Shown here: one piece after another, positions 17,225 to 24,597 of the stretch
Layout of the letters: the number at the start of each line of letters is the position of its first letter
How positions within the stretch are numbered: position 1 is the first letter of the stretch
Assembly: GCA_035558335.1 (NCBI GenBank)
Contig: DATMCM010000180.1
Span: 1 to 36,094, forward strand
Direction of reading: 5' to 3'
Length of the DNA: 36,094 nucleotides
DNA from: Onstottus_B sp035558335
GTDB lineage: Bacteria > Acidobacteriota > Blastocatellia > UBA7656
Program-made: the position numbers and the translations under genes
The notes under the pieces: generated by a model
The model's input: only the letters and a program-made list of their open reading frames with translations
Databases searched by the model: none
Told to the model about the DNA's origin: nothing

Positions 17225-17722
17225 TCACGCCTTGTTGGCCAGGCGCGCTCGAGTTGATGCTACGTTGACGTGGCAAATCGCTATTGCCAGGGCGTCGCTG
17301 GCATCGAGTGGTTCGGGAGCGTTCTTCATTCCAAGCAGCACCCGAACCATTTCTTGAACTTGCTGTTTTTGGGCGCGGCCGTAGCCGACTAACGCAGACT
17401 TGATCTCGAGCGGCGAGTACTCAAAGATTTCGACCCCCGCTCGCGCAGCAGCCACCAACACAGCCCCGCGGGCCTGCCCGAGCTTTAGAGCGCTTTTCAC
17501 GTTAAGTGCGTAGAAGGTATCTTCGACTGCGCAAGCCTGGGGACTCAACCGCTCGATTACTTCTTCGAGTTTTTGGCTTATGGCAAGGAGCCGCTCGGCG
17601 AAACTCACGCGCTTTGGCCCTCGGATTCCCGCGTACTCGACTAACGCGTAGTGGCGGCCGTCGCTGTCAATCACTCCGTAGCCCGTCGTGTCGCTGCCCG
17701 GATCGACTCCTATCACTCTCAT
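17225..17722 (-). CDS. ruvC: Holliday junction resolvase RuvC
   Basis: RuvC cleaves Holliday junctions made during recombination. The 165-residue product has the four acidic catalytic residues in family positions: Asp7 in GVDPGSDTTGYG, Glu67 in ACAVEDTFY, and Asp140 and Asp143 in LDASDALAIAICH. AGGATGAT precedes the ATG. It lies 53 bases after yebC, an order known from many bacteria, although ruvA and ruvB do not follow here. Length is normal and nothing appears missing. Confidence 0.96.
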   Translation of the reverse strand: MRVIGVDPGSDTTGYGVIDSDGRHYALVEYAGIRGPKRVSFAERLLAISQKLEEVIERLSPQACAVEDTFYALNVKSALKLGQARGAVLVAAARAGVEIFEYSPLEIKSALVGYGRAQKQQVQEMVRVLLGMKNAPEPLDASDALAIAICHVNVASTRARLANKA

Positions 17723-17775
17723 AGATCATCCTGGCTCCAAAGCGATGTAGCGTAGCCTGTCCAGGCTGCGCCAGG

Positions 17776-18519
17776 TCAACCGGCCGCTTCCATCTGCTCC
17801 GCAGGTATGTCGAAGTTTGCGGCTACATTCGAGACATCGTCATTATCCTCGAGCGCTTCCATCAAACGCAGCACTTGCTGAGCAGTTGCGCCGGTGACTT
17901 GAACTGAGTTGGTCGGGCGCATCGTCACATCGGATGAGATCGGCTCGATTCCGGCAGCCTTTACCCCATCGAGAACCGCATTGAAATCTTCCGGGGAAGA
18001 GATGACTTCCCAGGTTTCTTCGTCGCCAGCGACATCTTCGGCGCCAGCTTCAAGCGCCAGCTCCATCATCTTCTCTTCGTCAGCGGCGCTCTTGTCGATG
18101 ATGATGGTGCCCTTCTTCTGAAACATCCATCCGACAGAGCCGGTCTCACCGAGGTTACCGCCGTTCTTGGAGAAGATATGCCGGATCTCCGCAACCGTGC
18201 GAACGCGATTGTCGGACTGACATTCGACAAAGACCGCGACGCCGCCCGGCCCGTAGCCTTCGTAAGTGATGTCTTCTATCGCCGCGCCTGCTATTTCGCC
18301 AGTGCCGCGCTTGATCGCGTTGGTCATCGTATCCTTCGGCATGTTAAGCGCCTTGGCGTCGTCCATCGCCTTGCGAAGCCGGGGATTGCCGGTAGGGTCG
18401 CCGCCGCCGCGCGCGGCCACCGTAAGTTCTTTGATCAGCTTCGAAAAGGCCTTGCCGCGCTTGGCGTCAATCGCCCCCTTCTTATGCTTGATTGAATGCC
18501 ATTTTGAATGTCCGGACAT
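17776..18519 (-). CDS. yebC: YebC/PmpR family protein (TACO1-like)
   Basis: The 247-residue product begins with the diagnostic MSGHSKWHSIKHKKGAIDAK and has the family blocks ARGGGDPTGNPRL, KRGTGE, YEGYGPGGVAVFVEC and GNLGETGSVGWMF. YebC proteins were described as DNA-binding regulators near ruvC; more recent work links the family to relief of ribosome stalling at proline-rich stretches. GGAGGT lies upstream of the ATG at 18519. The gene starts five bases after the DUF167 gene ends, so coupled translation is likely. Confidence 0.95.
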   Translation of the reverse strand: MSGHSKWHSIKHKKGAIDAKRGKAFSKLIKELTVAARGGGDPTGNPRLRKAMDDAKALNMPKDTMTNAIKRGTGEIAGAAIEDITYEGYGPGGVAVFVECQSDNRVRTVAEIRHIFSKNGGNLGETGSVGWMFQKKGTIIIDKSAADEEKMMELALEAGAEDVAGDEETWEVISSPEDFNAVLDGVKAAGIEPISSDVTMRPTNSVQVTGATAQQVLRLMEALEDNDDVSNVAANFDIPAEQMEAAG

Positions 18520-18524
18520 CGGAT

Positions 18525-18812
18525 CTACCTCCGCAGCGCCTCCCGAACCTTTTCAGCGCTGATGTTGTGTATGCGAACGACTTTATCCCTCGATGAATCT
18601 CCCGCGATGATTTCAACCGATCCTGCGCTCACACCGAGCAGCTTTGCAAGAAAGCGCCGGCACTCCTGGTTGGCTCTTCCATCCACCGGAGGAGCGGTGA
18701 TCTTCAGCTTGATCCCCCCTGCATACTCTCCTGTGAACTCGGTTCGGGCTGCTAGCGGCTGAACTCGAAGCCTGAGAGTTAACGAACCCTTTGTTTCGCG
18801 CAGTTCGACCAC
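18525..18812 (-). CDS. yggU: DUF167 (YggU-like) protein
   Basis: The 95-residue product has the DUF167 pattern: LRLRVQPLAARTEFTGEY, ITAPPVDGRANQECRRFLAK, GVSAGSVEIIAGDSSRDKVV. It starts at a GTG at 18812, with GGAG about nine bases upstream. The fold is known from YggU structures, but the biochemical role is not. It lies between yggT and yebC with short gaps, as in the yggS-yggT-yggU order of E. coli. Confidence 0.9.
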   Translation of the reverse strand: MVELRETKGSLTLRLRVQPLAARTEFTGEYAGGIKLKITAPPVDGRANQECRRFLAKLLGVSAGSVEIIAGDSSRDKVVRIHNISAEKVREALRR

Positions 18813-18828
18813 AACATTTCACTCCGAC

Positions 18829-19419
18829 TTATCCGGTTACCACCGCCGCTAAGAACGGGGTGAGCAACTGAATGATTATCATAGCGGCGATGGGTGCAAG
18901 ATCGAATGTGCCCAGGACAAAAAACCGCCTGAGCGGTTTGATCACCGGTTCGGTTATCACGAAAAGGAAACTATGGAGTCTGTTTCGATATCCGACGCCG
19001 AAGAACGGCAGCAGAAATCGAAGGAAGATAGCCCCAACATAAAGAAGACCGATTAGCTTTATCAATTCTCCGAGCATCGCACGAGAAGCAACCGCCCCAA
19101 TCAAGATGTTGTTTCCTATCGCGCTAAGTATTGGCGCAAGCTGGGCTATCAATCCTGCGACGGACCAGCCCAGTGCCAGAACCAATACGGCGGTAACCAC
19201 GGGAACCAAATCAAAGCGCAGGGTTCGGCGCCCGAATTGATAGCGGAGAGGACGAACCAGTGGTTCCGTCAGACGGGTAAGGTTGTAGCTCACTCGGCTG
19301 AATGGATTTGCTCCGGCCCAGTTCAAGACCACCCGCAAAACCAGGAGACCGGCGACCGCTAAGGTCGCCCACCAAATAAGTCTGCTCAGCCAAAATAGAA
19401 GAATTGCGATTAGTTCCAA
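18829..19419 (-). CDS. yggT: YggT family membrane protein, two YGGT repeats
   Basis: The 196-residue membrane protein contains two YGGT units. The first has VLRVVLNWAGANPFSRVSYN, LTEPLVRPLR; the second has FLRFLLPFFGVGYRNRLHSF and ITEPVIKPLRRF. Each flanks hydrophobic helices, giving about four or five membrane segments. The start is TTG 19419, with GAGG about six bases upstream. YggT proteins have been linked to osmotic tolerance and cell shape or division; the mechanism is not established. It starts 12 bases after yggS ends, indicating an operon. Confidence 0.9.
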   Translation of the reverse strand: MELIAILLFWLSRLIWWATLAVAGLLVLRVVLNWAGANPFSRVSYNLTRLTEPLVRPLRYQFGRRTLRFDLVPVVTAVLVLALGWSVAGLIAQLAPILSAIGNNILIGAVASRAMLGELIKLIGLLYVGAIFLRFLLPFFGVGYRNRLHSFLFVITEPVIKPLRRFFVLGTFDLAPIAAMIIIQLLTPFLAAVVTG

Positions 19420-19431
19420 GTATGCCTCGTT

Positions 19432-20136
19432 CTAGACAGGCGTCTCACGTGCACCGAAGATTGCGGTTCCGACTCGGACCATAGTCGCGCCTTCTTCGAT
19501 CGCGACTTCAAAGTCGTGACTCATTCCCATCGAAAGTTCGGTGAGCTTGCGTTCAGGAGTTCGAGTGCGATTCAAGCCTTCCAGTATATCTCTGAGCCCG
19601 CGAAAGTACTTTCGAGTTGACTCGGGCGAATCAAAGAATGGCGGCAACGTCATCAGTCCGCGAAAATCGAGCCGGTTTGCGGAGTCAAGTGCTTCAACAA
19701 TCGAGGGCAGTTCGCGCTCGGTCGCGCCTGACTTGGTTGGCTCGCCCGCAAGATCTACTTGAACAAGTACCGTCGGTCTCCGATTGAGCTCTCCGGCGAT
19801 CCGATCCAGCCGCTCGACGAGCCCGCGACTATCAATCGTGTGAATCACGTCAAACAACGAAAGCGCCTGTCGCCCCTTATTTGATTGTAAATGTCCGATC
19901 AGATGCCATCTGAGATTGCTCGCTTTCACGACGCCAACCTTAGTTGCCGCTTCCTGGATGCGGTTCTCACCCAGATCGAACGCGCCTGCATCGACCGCCC
20001 GCTGCACTGTGTCTGGATCAAATGTCTTGGAGACGGCGATGAGGGTTATGTCCTTAGCGCTCCGGCCGGCTCGCTGGGCCGCGCGCGCAATCTTTTCGCT
20101 AACTCGCGCGAGCCGCTCTCGAATCTCTTCGGCCAT
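19432..20136 (-). CDS. yggS: YggS/PLPBP pyridoxal-phosphate homeostasis protein
   Basis: The product (about 234 residues) has the fold-type III PLP-binding features: IAVSKTF with the Schiff-base Lys, FDLGENRIQEA, WHLIGHLQSNK, HTIDS, LVQVDLAGEPTKSG, LMTLPPF and the phosphate-binding LSMGMSHDFEVAI plus TMVRVGTAIFG. The family has no known enzymatic activity and controls free PLP and amino-acid balance. I take ATG 20136 as the start; a TTG at 20145 would add three residues. It is 46 bases downstream of hyuB and leads the yggS-yggT-DUF167-yebC-ruvC run. Confidence 0.94.
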   Translation of the reverse strand: MAEEIRERLARVSEKIARAAQRAGRSAKDITLIAVSKTFDPDTVQRAVDAGAFDLGENRIQEAATKVGVVKASNLRWHLIGHLQSNKGRQALSLFDVIHTIDSRGLVERLDRIAGELNRRPTVLVQVDLAGEPTKSGATERELPSIVEALDSANRLDFRGLMTLPPFFDSPESTRKYFRGLRDILEGLNRTRTPERKLTELSMGMSHDFEVAIEEGATMVRVGTAIFGARETPV

Positions 20137-20182
20137 TCCGCCCAAATCTTATCAGTCGCTCGCAACGTGAGACAAGGAACGG

Positions 20183-21844
20183 CTACTCTTTGCCATAGCC
20201 GCCACCGCCGGGAGTTTCGATGCGAATAACATCGCCAGCGCACGCCTGCTTTGAATCCTTTCCAGCAAGAACGCTTTCACCTGTACCGGTGACAAGAGTC
20301 GTGCGGCCAGCTTGCCCGGGCTCACCGCCCTTGAGTCCATAAGGCCGGGTCTTCCTTCGATCCGACAGGATTGTCACGCGAGCATCGGTGAGCAATTCGA
20401 TCTCGCGCACCACGCCGTTGCCGCCACGAAACTGGCCTCCACCGCCACTTTCACGTCGGATCGAATATCGACGCACACGCATGGGATAGGCGTACTCCAT
20501 CGCTTCGGCAGGAGTGTTCAACGAGTTCGTCATATGGGTGTGGATCGCGTCGATGCCGTCCAGCCCGGGACGCGCGCCCATGCCGCCGGCTACTGTTTCG
20601 TAGTAAGCGAACTGTTTGCCGGTCCTCGAATCGGTCCCGCCGATAGTCAAGTTGTTCATCGTGCCTTGACTCGCCGCGGGAACCGGCGCGCCCGCCTTCG
20701 AAAGCGCGAGCATCAGCACGTCCACCATCCGCTGCGAAGTTTCGACGTTTCCGCCGGCAACGGCCGCCGGTGGAAGCGCGTTCACCACAGTGCCCGCCGG
20801 TGAGATCACAGTAATCGGTTCGAGAATGCCCCAGCTTGCGGGTACGTCTGTTGGAATCAGACACCGAAAAACGTAATAGACCGCCGACACCGTTATCGCT
20901 TCGACTGCATTGACCGGCCCGCGAACCTGCAGCGCACTGCCTGTGAAATCTACTACAGCCTTGTCGCCCTCGATGTCGATCCGCACGGCTATGCGGACGG
21001 GGACATCCGAGTATCCGTCGTCGTCCAAGAAGTCTTCGGCTTGGTACGAGCCGTCGGGCAGATCGCGGACTACGCCGCGCGCGATCTCGGCGGTGTAGTT
21101 GATCAACAGCGAGGCATAGAGATCGGCTTCCTTGAAGCCATACCGCTCGACTATTTCGAGCAGTCGCCTTTGTCCGGTTGCGATCGCACCAAGTTGAGCG
21201 GTGAGATCGCCCTCGCGCTCATCCGGTATTCGGACGTTAGCTGAGATCAACCTCATCACGTCATCGTTGACTCGTCCGCCTACCATCAAGCGGACAGGCG
21301 GAATCCTCAATCCCTCCTGGTAGATCTCATCGGCACGCCCCATCGAACCCGGAGTGGCGCCGCCGATGTCGGCGTGATGAGCTCGATTAGCGACGAAAAA
21401 CAGTGGCCGGTGGTCGGTGGACGGTGGGCGGCCGGCTTGAGCGCCGGCGTGGCGACGTAGATCGCTCACCTTCTGACTGGCAAGGATCTTCTTCCGGCCA
21501 CCGGCCACCGGCCACTGACCGCCGTACACCGCAGCTACCATTGTCACGTCGGGCAAATGAGTTCCGCCGGCATAAGGATCGTTGAGAACCGCGATGTCGC
21601 CAGGACCGAGCTCAAGAGTTTCAAGCGCGGCTCGGACCGACATCGGCATCGAGCCGAGGTGCACCGGCATGTGATCGCCTTGTGCGATCAACACGCCCTT
21701 GCTGTTAAAGAGCGCGCACGAGTAATCGCGGCGCTCCTTTATGTTCGGCGAGAACGCCGAGCGGCGCAGGCTGACGCCCATCTCCTCGGCCACGGAAGAA
21801 TAAAGCGACTTGAATATCTCGAGTTTGACCGGGTCGACTTTCAT
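20183..21844 (-). CDS. Hydantoinase B / 5-oxoprolinase family protein with in-frame insert
   Basis: The 553-residue product matches HyuB, the subunit that with HyuA hydrolyses hydantoins or 5-oxoproline in an ATP-dependent reaction. Landmarks are FKSLYSSVAEEMGVSLRRSAFS, RRDYSCALFN, HMPVHLGSMP, NDPYAGGTHLPDVT, VANRAHHADIGGATPGSM, GPVNAVEAIT, SQGTMNNLTIGG, ETVAGGMGARPG and RRESGGGGQFRGGNGVVRE. I place the start at ATG 21844; the frame stays open upstream but loses similarity. No hyuA gene is adjacent. Between VYGG and FFVANRAHH lies a 39-residue Arg/Pro/Gly-rich segment encoded exactly by a 117-bp palindromic element at 21401-21517. Family members run directly from one motif to the other, as far as I recall. 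The insert keeps the frame, so the protein may still be made. Confidence 0.88.
   Translation of the reverse strand: MKVDPVKLEIFKSLYSSVAEEMGVSLRRSAFSPNIKERRDYSCALFNSKGVLIAQGDHMPVHLGSMPMSVRAALETLELGPGDIAVLNDPYAGGTHLPDVTMVAAVYGGQWPVAGGRKKILASQKVSDLRRHAGAQAGRPPSTDHRPLFFVANRAHHADIGGATPGSMGRADEIYQEGLRIPPVRLMVGGRVNDDVMRLISANVRIPDEREGDLTAQLGAIATGQRRLLEIVERYGFKEADLYASLLINYTAEIARGVVRDLPDGSYQAEDFLDDDGYSDVPVRIAVRIDIEGDKAVVDFTGSALQVRGPVNAVEAITVSAVYYVFRCLIPTDVPASWGILEPITVISPAGTVVNALPPAAVAGGNVETSQRMVDVLMLALSKAGAPVPAASQGTMNNLTIGGTDSRTGKQFAYYETVAGGMGARPGLDGIDAIHTHMTNSLNTPAEAMEYAYPMRVRRYSIRRESGGGGQFRGGNGVVREIELLTDARVTILSDRRKTRPYGLKGGEPGQAGRTTLVTGTGESVLAGKDSKQACAGDVIRIETPGGGGYGKE
21401..21517. repeat. 117-bp palindromic element inserted in frame in hyuB
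   Basis: The 24-base arm at 21401-21424 (begins CAGTGGCCGGTGG) and the arm at 21494-21517 (ends CCACCGGCCACTG) are inverted repeats with 22 of 24 positions matching, around a 69-bp centre. Each arm contains short tandem CGGTGG-like units. The length is a multiple of three and no stop appears in the hyuB frame. It behaves like a REP/RPE-type palindromic repeat that has spread into a gene. No second copy was seen in the window. Confidence 0.75.
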
Positions 21845-21912
21845 TCGGGGGAGTTTATCACGTCGGAGGCCCGAGAACGCAGCCGGACCTCTGCGGCTTG
21901 CGAGCCGTTTCT

Positions 21913-21942
21913 TTGTCGACAATTCGACTCGGGCCCTATAAT
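21913..21942 (+). promoter_or_regulatory. Promoter for endonuclease IV, predicts leaderless mRNA
   Basis: A perfect TATAAT at 21937-21942 ends nine bases before the ATG at 21952; TTGTCG at 21913-21918 is a fair -35 with an 18-base spacer. Transcription should begin at about 21949, leaving almost no leader, and no Shine-Dalgarno sequence is present. Confidence 0.6.
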
Positions 21943-21951
21943 CGGTCTCGC

Positions 21952-22848
21952 ATGAGCAGTATCGAAACTCCGATCATTGGCATGCACGCATCGATCGCGG
22001 GCGGGCTTGCGAAAGCGATCGAACGCGCTGAAGCGTTGGGTTGCGACTGCCTTCAAATCTTCGCTCGGAATCCTCGAGGCTGGGCTGCGCGTGAACTGAC
22101 TCTCGCCGAGATCAGCGAGTTTCGCGAGGCTCGCAACAGATCCGGTATGTGGCCGCTTGTTATTCATTCCGTTTACCTGATCAATCTCGCGGCGCAAGAC
22201 CCCGGGCTTCTGGCAAAGTCACGCGCCGCCTTTCGAGAAGAGCTTGAACGAGGACTGGCACTTGGAGCTGACTATCTGGTCGTTCATCCGGGCAATCCCG
22301 GCCAGGCGGACGTCGAGAAGGGAATCGCGACTACCGTCGAATCAGTCCGCGAAGTCGCGCGCGGTCTCAAGTTGAAGCGAGGGGCTCCGCGCGCTGGGAA
22401 TACAAATGCTCTGACGATCTTGATCGAAAACACCGCCGGACAAGGCTCATCGATCGGCTGCAGCTTCGAGCAGATCGCGCGGTTGCTCGCGGCTCTCGAT
22501 GATCTTCCGGTCGATGTTTGTCTCGATACGGCGCACACCTTCGCGTCGGGGTACGACATCTCGACCGAAGCAGGATTGCGCAACACGATTCGCGAAATGA
22601 AAGACTCGTTCGGAAGTGAGCGGATCAAGATTATTCATTGCAACGACTCCAAAGCACCGCTCGGTTCGCGCGTGGATCGTCACCAGCACATCGGGCTAGG
22701 CTACATCGGCGAAGAGGCCTTTCGCCGCATCCTGAGCGACGCCAATATTTGCCGCGTGCCTTTTGTGTTGGAAACCCCTGTCGACGATGAGAGAGGCTAC
22801 GAGTGGAATGTCAACCAACTACGGAAACTAACGAACACAGCGAGGTAA
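21952..22848 (+). CDS. nfo: Endonuclease IV (deoxyribonuclease IV, AP endonuclease)
   Basis: Nfo cuts abasic sites during base excision repair. The 298-residue TIM barrel shows all nine metal ligands expected for the tri-zinc site: His72 (IHSVYLINLA), His112 (VVHPGN), Glu159 (IENTAGQG), Asp192 and His195 (LDTAHTFASG), His229 (IHCNDSK), Asp242 and His244 (VDRHQHIGLG), and Glu274 (VLETP). Earlier motifs GMHASIAGG and CLQIFARNPRGW also fit. I use ATG 21952; an in-frame upstream extension to 21898 overlaps the promoter. It is divergent from hyuB and faces the PHP gene. Confidence 0.95.
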   Translation: MSSIETPIIGMHASIAGGLAKAIERAEALGCDCLQIFARNPRGWAARELTLAEISEFREARNRSGMWPLVIHSVYLINLAAQDPGLLAKSRAAFREELERGLALGADYLVVHPGNPGQADVEKGIATTVESVREVARGLKLKRGAPRAGNTNALTILIENTAGQGSSIGCSFEQIARLLAALDDLPVDVCLDTAHTFASGYDISTEAGLRNTIREMKDSFGSERIKIIHCNDSKAPLGSRVDRHQHIGLGYIGEEAFRRILSDANICRVPFVLETPVDDERGYEWNVNQLRKLTNTAR

Positions 22849-22871
22849 GGAGCCAAGGTAATGCGATGAAA

Positions 22872-24248
22872 TCATCGGACGTAGATCGGGTTGGCGTAGA
22901 TCCAGGGGCGCTGCTCGCCGTCCACCTCAAGCCAGCATTCAATGCGGTACACGCCTGTTTTTCTTACTTCAAAGTCGAGGCGCCTTGCGTCTGCGAAGGC
23001 AATCACCTCGCCATTCCGGATTAGCTTCATCCGGCACTTGATGGGCGTCTCAGCGCTCAGAGTCAACCCGTCGTTTAGCCGAACCTCGTCACCCATTATG
23101 GCGGTGGCCTTCCTTCCAATTCGGGACTCAAACAGAAATCCGGCCGAGTCACAAAGCCAATCGTGCGCAACAAACGCATGACCCCGTTTGAGCGCATCGC
23201 GAACCGCGGTCTCGCTCAGAGCGCGCGCCAGGATGTGGGTCGAGACGTACCGGAGGCTGCGTTCGTACGGATCAAAATCAAGGAGTGCGATTAGCTCGCC
23301 GGGCCGTCTTCCCTTCGCCATTTCCGCAACTGCCGGTACCTTGTCAGAAGTAGCGCGAGTCGTAGTGGGTTTGCTGGTGATGTAGCCGATCTCGACGGTC
23401 GCTTCGTCGACAGCAGTAACCGAAAACACCTGGTTGTGATGGCAGTCGTTAGCCGCGATTCCAGTGATTGGGTGCACTTGTGAGTCCCGGTCCCACTTGG
23501 CAATGATGCTCGACAGGTAATCCTGTTGCGCACCAAAGACTTCTTCGGGGAATTGGGCGAGCATACTCACCAGCGCCGCCAGGCGAACCGGATCGGTCAA
23601 CGAGCCTTGCAGCCAGAGGCTGAACGCTGCTTCATCCTTCACGTCGGTGTGATGATTGTAAATCTCCAGTCCATCAAGTTGGTCCGTAGGCCAATCCAGC
23701 CGCTCCTCAACGTGAGACAGAAAGATGTTTCCTCCTCCTCCTCCGCGAACCAGCGAAACATAGCGTTCGACAGTAGTAGCATCATTGTCCTTAGTCGACT
23801 GGATTGGAAAGCAGAGAAACCCACGATCTTCGGCGCCGGGGATAAACAGCACGCCGTCGCGTAAGCCTCGCCAGCTGTCGATTATGAAATCGCGCCCGGG
23901 GCGGACGTGATCGGTGAGCATCACGATCTGTATCCCGGCTTGTTTGGCGGCTGCAAGCAGCTCTGGCCGCGTTCCCCCGGTGTGCGTCGCGTCTTCCGCG
24001 TGAGCGTGTAATACGGCGCTATACTCGTTGTATCCCATCTTTAGAGAGACAGGTTTGCGCTCGTTTGCGAAACGTGTTCGGGCATCGTGAACAGCTCTGA
24101 GGTGCTCAATCTTCAAGCGCTCGATTGTGGTCCATTTCCGCCCCGGCCCAAGGTCCGATTGCGCCCGGGGGTCGGCGGCCATACTGAGAGTTGCCAGCGC
24201 CAACCAAAAAGTGAGTGCTTCGCAGACCGCTCTTCTGGTTTTCGTCAT
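22872..24248 (-). CDS. Exported PHP-domain metal-dependent hydrolase-like protein
   Basis: The 458-residue product has a signal peptide (MTKTRRAVCEALTFWLALAT, then MAADPRAQ). A PHP-like core follows: VLHAHAEDATHTGG (HxH at 81 and 83), ELLAAAKQAGIQIVMLTDHV (Asp-His at 113-114), FIPGAED, FLSHVEE and GIAANDCHHNQ. These are the metal-ligand positions of the polymerase-and-histidinol-phosphatase fold. A beta-rich C-terminal part (about 365-458) looks like an added sandwich domain. PHP proteins hydrolyse phosphoesters; most are cytoplasmic, so an exported one likely acts on a periplasmic substrate, which I cannot name. It converges on nfo with 23 bases between stops. Confidence 0.78.
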   Translation of the reverse strand: MTKTRRAVCEALTFWLALATLSMAADPRAQSDLGPGRKWTTIERLKIEHLRAVHDARTRFANERKPVSLKMGYNEYSAVLHAHAEDATHTGGTRPELLAAAKQAGIQIVMLTDHVRPGRDFIIDSWRGLRDGVLFIPGAEDRGFLCFPIQSTKDNDATTVERYVSLVRGGGGGNIFLSHVEERLDWPTDQLDGLEIYNHHTDVKDEAAFSLWLQGSLTDPVRLAALVSMLAQFPEEVFGAQQDYLSSIIAKWDRDSQVHPITGIAANDCHHNQVFSVTAVDEATVEIGYITSKPTTTRATSDKVPAVAEMAKGRRPGELIALLDFDPYERSLRYVSTHILARALSETAVRDALKRGHAFVAHDWLCDSAGFLFESRIGRKATAIMGDEVRLNDGLTLSAETPIKCRMKLIRNGEVIAFADARRLDFEVRKTGVYRIECWLEVDGEQRPWIYANPIYVR

Positions 24249-24597
24249 TGCGTTGAGGCTTGAAGGTCAAACCACGGTCGAAATGTTTACTAGAGCTTTA
24301 ACGACGCTGTCAAACTTGACCGAGGGGTCGACGGCAAGCTCTGGCAGCCAAATGGATCGCGTTGGCTAGATGCTTCGCTTCAGACCCGGATTCGTGAAAG
24401 TCACCCCTGAGGGAACAACTTCGAGTTGCCACACCTATGACCGGCGTTCTATCATACGTGCCATGTTCTCCAGGTCGTTACAGCCTGAACTTACCCTTCT
24501 CAATCCGCTGCTTGCCTGAGCGTGGCCAGCGGTCGTTCTCTGTAGTCAGAGCATTTCTAAGTATCTCTTCAAACCAACGGGACCTGAAGGCGATGTC
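24249..24597. other. Divergent intergenic region upstream of leuS
   Basis: About 350 bases lie between the PHP gene (-) and leuS (+). I looked for a T-box specifier loop and antiterminator or a leucine leader peptide and found neither. No promoter is convincing. A weak ribosome site, GAAGG, precedes the leuS ATG. Confidence 0.5.

Noticed and set aside
24249..24597. Possible T-box or leucine attenuator upstream of leuS
   Set aside because: No T-box sequence, specifier hairpin, leucine-rich leader peptide or terminator was found.
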